A stretch of DNA of 64,000 nucleotides from JAVBLY01 sp031553035 (GTDB lineage: Bacteria; Bacillota; Clostridia; Peptostreptococcales; Anaerovoracaceae): contig JAVBLY010000009.1 in NCBI GenBank assembly GCA_031553035.1, positions 62,001 to 126,000 of the forward strand. The letters run 5' to 3'. The notes beneath the pieces were generated by a model that ran no database searches, was not told the origin of the DNA, and saw only the letters and a program-made list of their open reading frames with translations. This document shows, piece by piece, positions 61,792-64,000 of the stretch. The number at the start of each line of letters is the position of its first letter. Within the stretch, counting starts at the first letter, position 1. The translations under genes and the position numbers were made by a program.

Positions 61792-62868
61792 ATGGAAAAC
61801 AATGAACCAACGATGGCATCACCGAAAAAGACATTTGCCAAGTTTTTTGTCGTCACATTTATAATAGTAACGATCTTGGGAGTCACAGGGTTAGGCGCAT
61901 ATTCATACATGCTTGACAGTCAGCTCCTTCACAAGGACACGGTATACCATGGTGCCACAGAAGAAGTAAGCATCGGTTCGCTGATCCCGGCTGAAGGGAT
62001 GTTTGCTACCGATCCTGAATTTACAAACACAAACAGAGTCAATATCCTGCTTCTTGGTACGACCAGGGAAAAGCTTTCAGACACTATGATGCTTGCAAGC
62101 TATGACCGGGGCACAGATGAGGTCGATATAATTTCGGTTCCCAGGGATACTTATCACGAGAGAGAAGGCTTTGACGATAACGAGAACAGAAAAATAAATG
62201 CAGCTTTTGCAGGTGATCCTGTAAGTGCTGCCCAGGCTGTTCATGAAGTACTGCAGGGCATTCCAATCAATTATTACGCTGTTGTTGATTACGACGGCGT
62301 TGCCAAAATCGTAGATGCTATCGGCGGTGTGGAAGTTGACGTCCCGTTTGATATGAATTATGAAAAGCACAGCGAGAACCCGCCCCTTATCATCCACCTA
62401 AAAAAAGGAAAACAGACACTTGACGGACAAGATGCCTTAGGTTTTATCAGATACAGAAAAGGCTATACCGACGGTGATGAGGGAAGAGTCCATGCACAGC
62501 AGGAATTTGTAAAAAATGCAATAAAGCAAAGTATGGGTCTCAATCTCCCAAAAGTAGGAAAAGCAGTAATAGAAAATGTGGATTCGGACATAACCCCCAG
62601 AGTTGCATTGTCTTTAGCTAAGGGCGTTACGAACAAGGATGAATCTGCCATCAAGACCTTCACTTTACCCGGAAATTCCGTCAGGCTTGGCTTATGGTTT
62701 TATTTCTGCGACGGAGAACAAACCAAAGAGATGCTTAGGTCTATATATGCAGGTGAAGATTTTAAAGCGACTGAGTCCGCTATTACAGGACCTGACGATC
62801 CAAACTATTATGTATGGACTGGCGGCGGAAAAATTGGCACTGTTGCTAACGGCAGTGATTCCAACTAG
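61792..62868 (+). CDS. LCP-family (LytR-CpsA-Psr) cell-wall glycopolymer transferase
   Basis: 358 residues. One N-terminal helix (about 17-40), then the LCP domain: RVNILLLGTTREKLSDTMML, VDIISVPRDTYHERE (with the family Arg-Asp), INAAFAGDP, YYAVVDYDGVAKIVDAIGGV, and the DALGFIRYRKGYTDGDEGR signature near 220-235. The enzyme moves teichoic-acid-like polymers from a lipid carrier to peptidoglycan outside the cell. Length typical. AAAGGATAAG precedes the ATG. Single gene. Confidence 0.93.
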   Translation: MENNEPTMASPKKTFAKFFVVTFIIVTILGVTGLGAYSYMLDSQLLHKDTVYHGATEEVSIGSLIPAEGMFATDPEFTNTNRVNILLLGTTREKLSDTMMLASYDRGTDEVDIISVPRDTYHEREGFDDNENRKINAAFAGDPVSAAQAVHEVLQGIPINYYAVVDYDGVAKIVDAIGGVEVDVPFDMNYEKHSENPPLIIHLKKGKQTLDGQDALGFIRYRKGYTDGDEGRVHAQQEFVKNAIKQSMGLNLPKVGKAVIENVDSDITPRVALSLAKGVTNKDESAIKTFTLPGNSVRLGLWFYFCDGEQTKEMLRSIYAGEDFKATESAITGPDDPNYYVWTGGGKIGTVANGSDSN

Positions 62869-62911
62869 TTCAGCTGCTTCACTGATCATGCCGTAAAGTT
62901 GTTCAGTTAAA

Positions 62912-63957
62912 TTACTTAATCTTTTTTCCGGTTTTTACTGCACTCCATGCACTGTAATATCTAACTTTTGATATAGTTTTGTAGCTTCTTATCTGCACTT
63001 GATATCGTTTGCCCTTTTTTAGTTTTTGATAGTTGTTGACGATAAACTTGCTTTGCAGGTTTTGGTTTTCCACTTGGATGTTCCTTTGATCCGATAACGT
63101 ATTTGATATCTAGATATTTTCTGTGAGGCAGATACCTTTTTCCAATAAACTTTCATTTGTCTTGTGCCTGGAGTGATTTTTCTGATATATGTTTTGGTGG
63201 GAAGTATTTTGAATGTTTCCAGATACAAGTACTTTGCTGCTGAGAAGCTACTGCCTTCAGCAGTATCGACTGTCACTTTATATGCCCCGATGTTTTTGGG
63301 CAAGGATTTTGATTTGTTGTAGTATACTGCTGTTATTCTTCCTGCACCTATTTTGGGAGTGGCAGTTATCCCATGTGATCTGCCGTTATATACTTTATCC
63401 TTTATGCGGTATGATAGTTGGACTGCCCGGAGAGCAGGTTTAGGAACAGTCACTGTGCATGTAGCAGTCTTGCCGCCGTCCGCTGTGGATGCAGTTATCA
63501 TTGCTGTTCCACAAGAAACAGCAGTGACTTTTCCGTTTGCATCTACTTTGGCTACATCTGGTTTGCTGGATACCCATATAACATTTTTATTTGTCGCATC
63601 AGAAGGTGATAATTTTGATGTCAGCGTGTCTGTTTTACCGAGGTTGAGTGTCAGCGCACTTACTTCAATAGCATCGTATGGTTCATAGCTTTGTCTTGAT
63701 AAGCCGACTTGTGATATTTGCGGTTTTGTGATATCTGATGTCTGAATTGTAAAAACAGGGATATCTACAAAACGGTTTATGGTGTTATAATAGACATCTA
63801 AAATATATAAAGCACTAATTTTCCACTGCCCGGCGACAGCATTTTCCGGTACAGTAAAAGATCCTTCATAGGTAGGTGCTGCCGTATCAGACTCAGCAAA
63901 AGATATCAAAGGGATGTATGTAAGGACCAATTTGAGGTAATTGTAGCATGGTAGCAA
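62912..63957 (-). pseudogene. Frameshifted Ig-like/FN3-like secreted protein, N-terminus degraded
   Basis: The first part (from TTG 63957, 312 codons to 63019) has a weak N-terminus and no clear signal peptide, then a Big_2-like region (VSALTLNLGKTDTLTSKLS, NVIWVSSKPDVAKVDANG, GTAMITASTADGGK), an MBG-like part and an FN3-like end (YQIRYRIKGTSKW). Near 63045-63065 the family sequence shifts frame and continues FIVNNYQKLKKGKRYQVQIR to YYSAWSAVKTGKK, ending at 62912. A one-base indel would restore it. Either a pseudogene or a sequencing error. Confidence 0.75.
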
Positions 63958-64000
63958 GTTAAATACAATTGTATATATTAATCCTAAAAAAATAAAAGGC

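Noticed and set aside
1..64000. CRISPR array, tRNA or rRNA genes
   Set aside because: No regularly spaced repeats and no cloverleaf or conserved T-loop patterns were seen by eye; a covariance search would be decisive.

Overview
The window reads as a Gram-positive anaerobe of the Clostridia (Bacillota). It is AT-rich, most genes have AGGAGG-type ribosome binding sites, and it encodes an LPXTG-like anchored VaFE/SpaA adhesin, FN3-like lysine-rich secreted proteins, an LCP-family wall enzyme and a Tn1549-type conjugation module. I cannot name the species from sequence alone.

Layout. (1) About 1-25,160 is most of an integrative and conjugative element (ICE) read on the minus strand. From its upstream end it holds a truncated accessory gene, a replication-initiator-like winged-helix protein with a TTG start, several accessory proteins, VirD4 coupling protein, Maff2-like pilin-like protein, PrgI, VirB4, an NlpC/P60 + lysozyme wall hydrolase, a TcpC/VirB8-like protein, a VirB6-like membrane protein, topoisomerase III, a secreted CAP-domain protein and an 1832-residue anchored adhesin. 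Relaxase and integrase are not seen and presumably lie left of the window; no sortase is seen either. (2) 25,161-26,511 is an IS3-family insertion sequence with a single-ORF transposase. It truncates the first ICE gene and ends 9 bp from the next block. (3) 26,520-28,899 is defence cargo: a two-gene type I CBASS (CD-NTase and a Cap15-like two-TM effector), then a divergent DUF6338 membrane protein and a 41-residue proline-rich peptide gene. (4) 29,400-40,632 is ordinary chromosome: an ECF sigma/ABC-2 transporter operon, DJ-1/PfpI, VOC, DUF4177-like, TPR, thioesterase, DMT exporter, MBL hydrolase and EttA. (5) 40,643-49,795 is an AT-rich block rich in nuclease and helicase domains: a HEPN-tailed protein, an HNH endonuclease, an atypical HTH regulator, a PIF1-like helicase fused to DUF6884-like and GIY-YIG-like domains, and a PD-(D/E)XK protein. 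It looks like a defence island inserted behind ettA. (6) 49,813-64,000 is chromosome again: TetR plus membrane protein, GNAT, an AbrB/PIN toxin-antitoxin pair, an EamA fragment, a MerR-controlled five-gene operon (VOC, MATE, SDR, ThDP enzyme, carboxylesterase) with a textbook long-spacer MerR promoter, an AlkD-like repair protein, an LCP enzyme and a frameshifted Ig-like surface protein.

How the parts work together. The ICE block encodes a mating channel (VirB4, VirB6, VirB8/TcpC, PrgI, Maff2, VirD4), wall penetration (NlpC/P60 lysozyme) and surface contact (adhesin). CBASS and DUF6338 sit beside it as cargo. The MerR operon looks like an inducible system that exports and enzymatically processes a small molecule. 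No tRNA, rRNA or CRISPR array was found.
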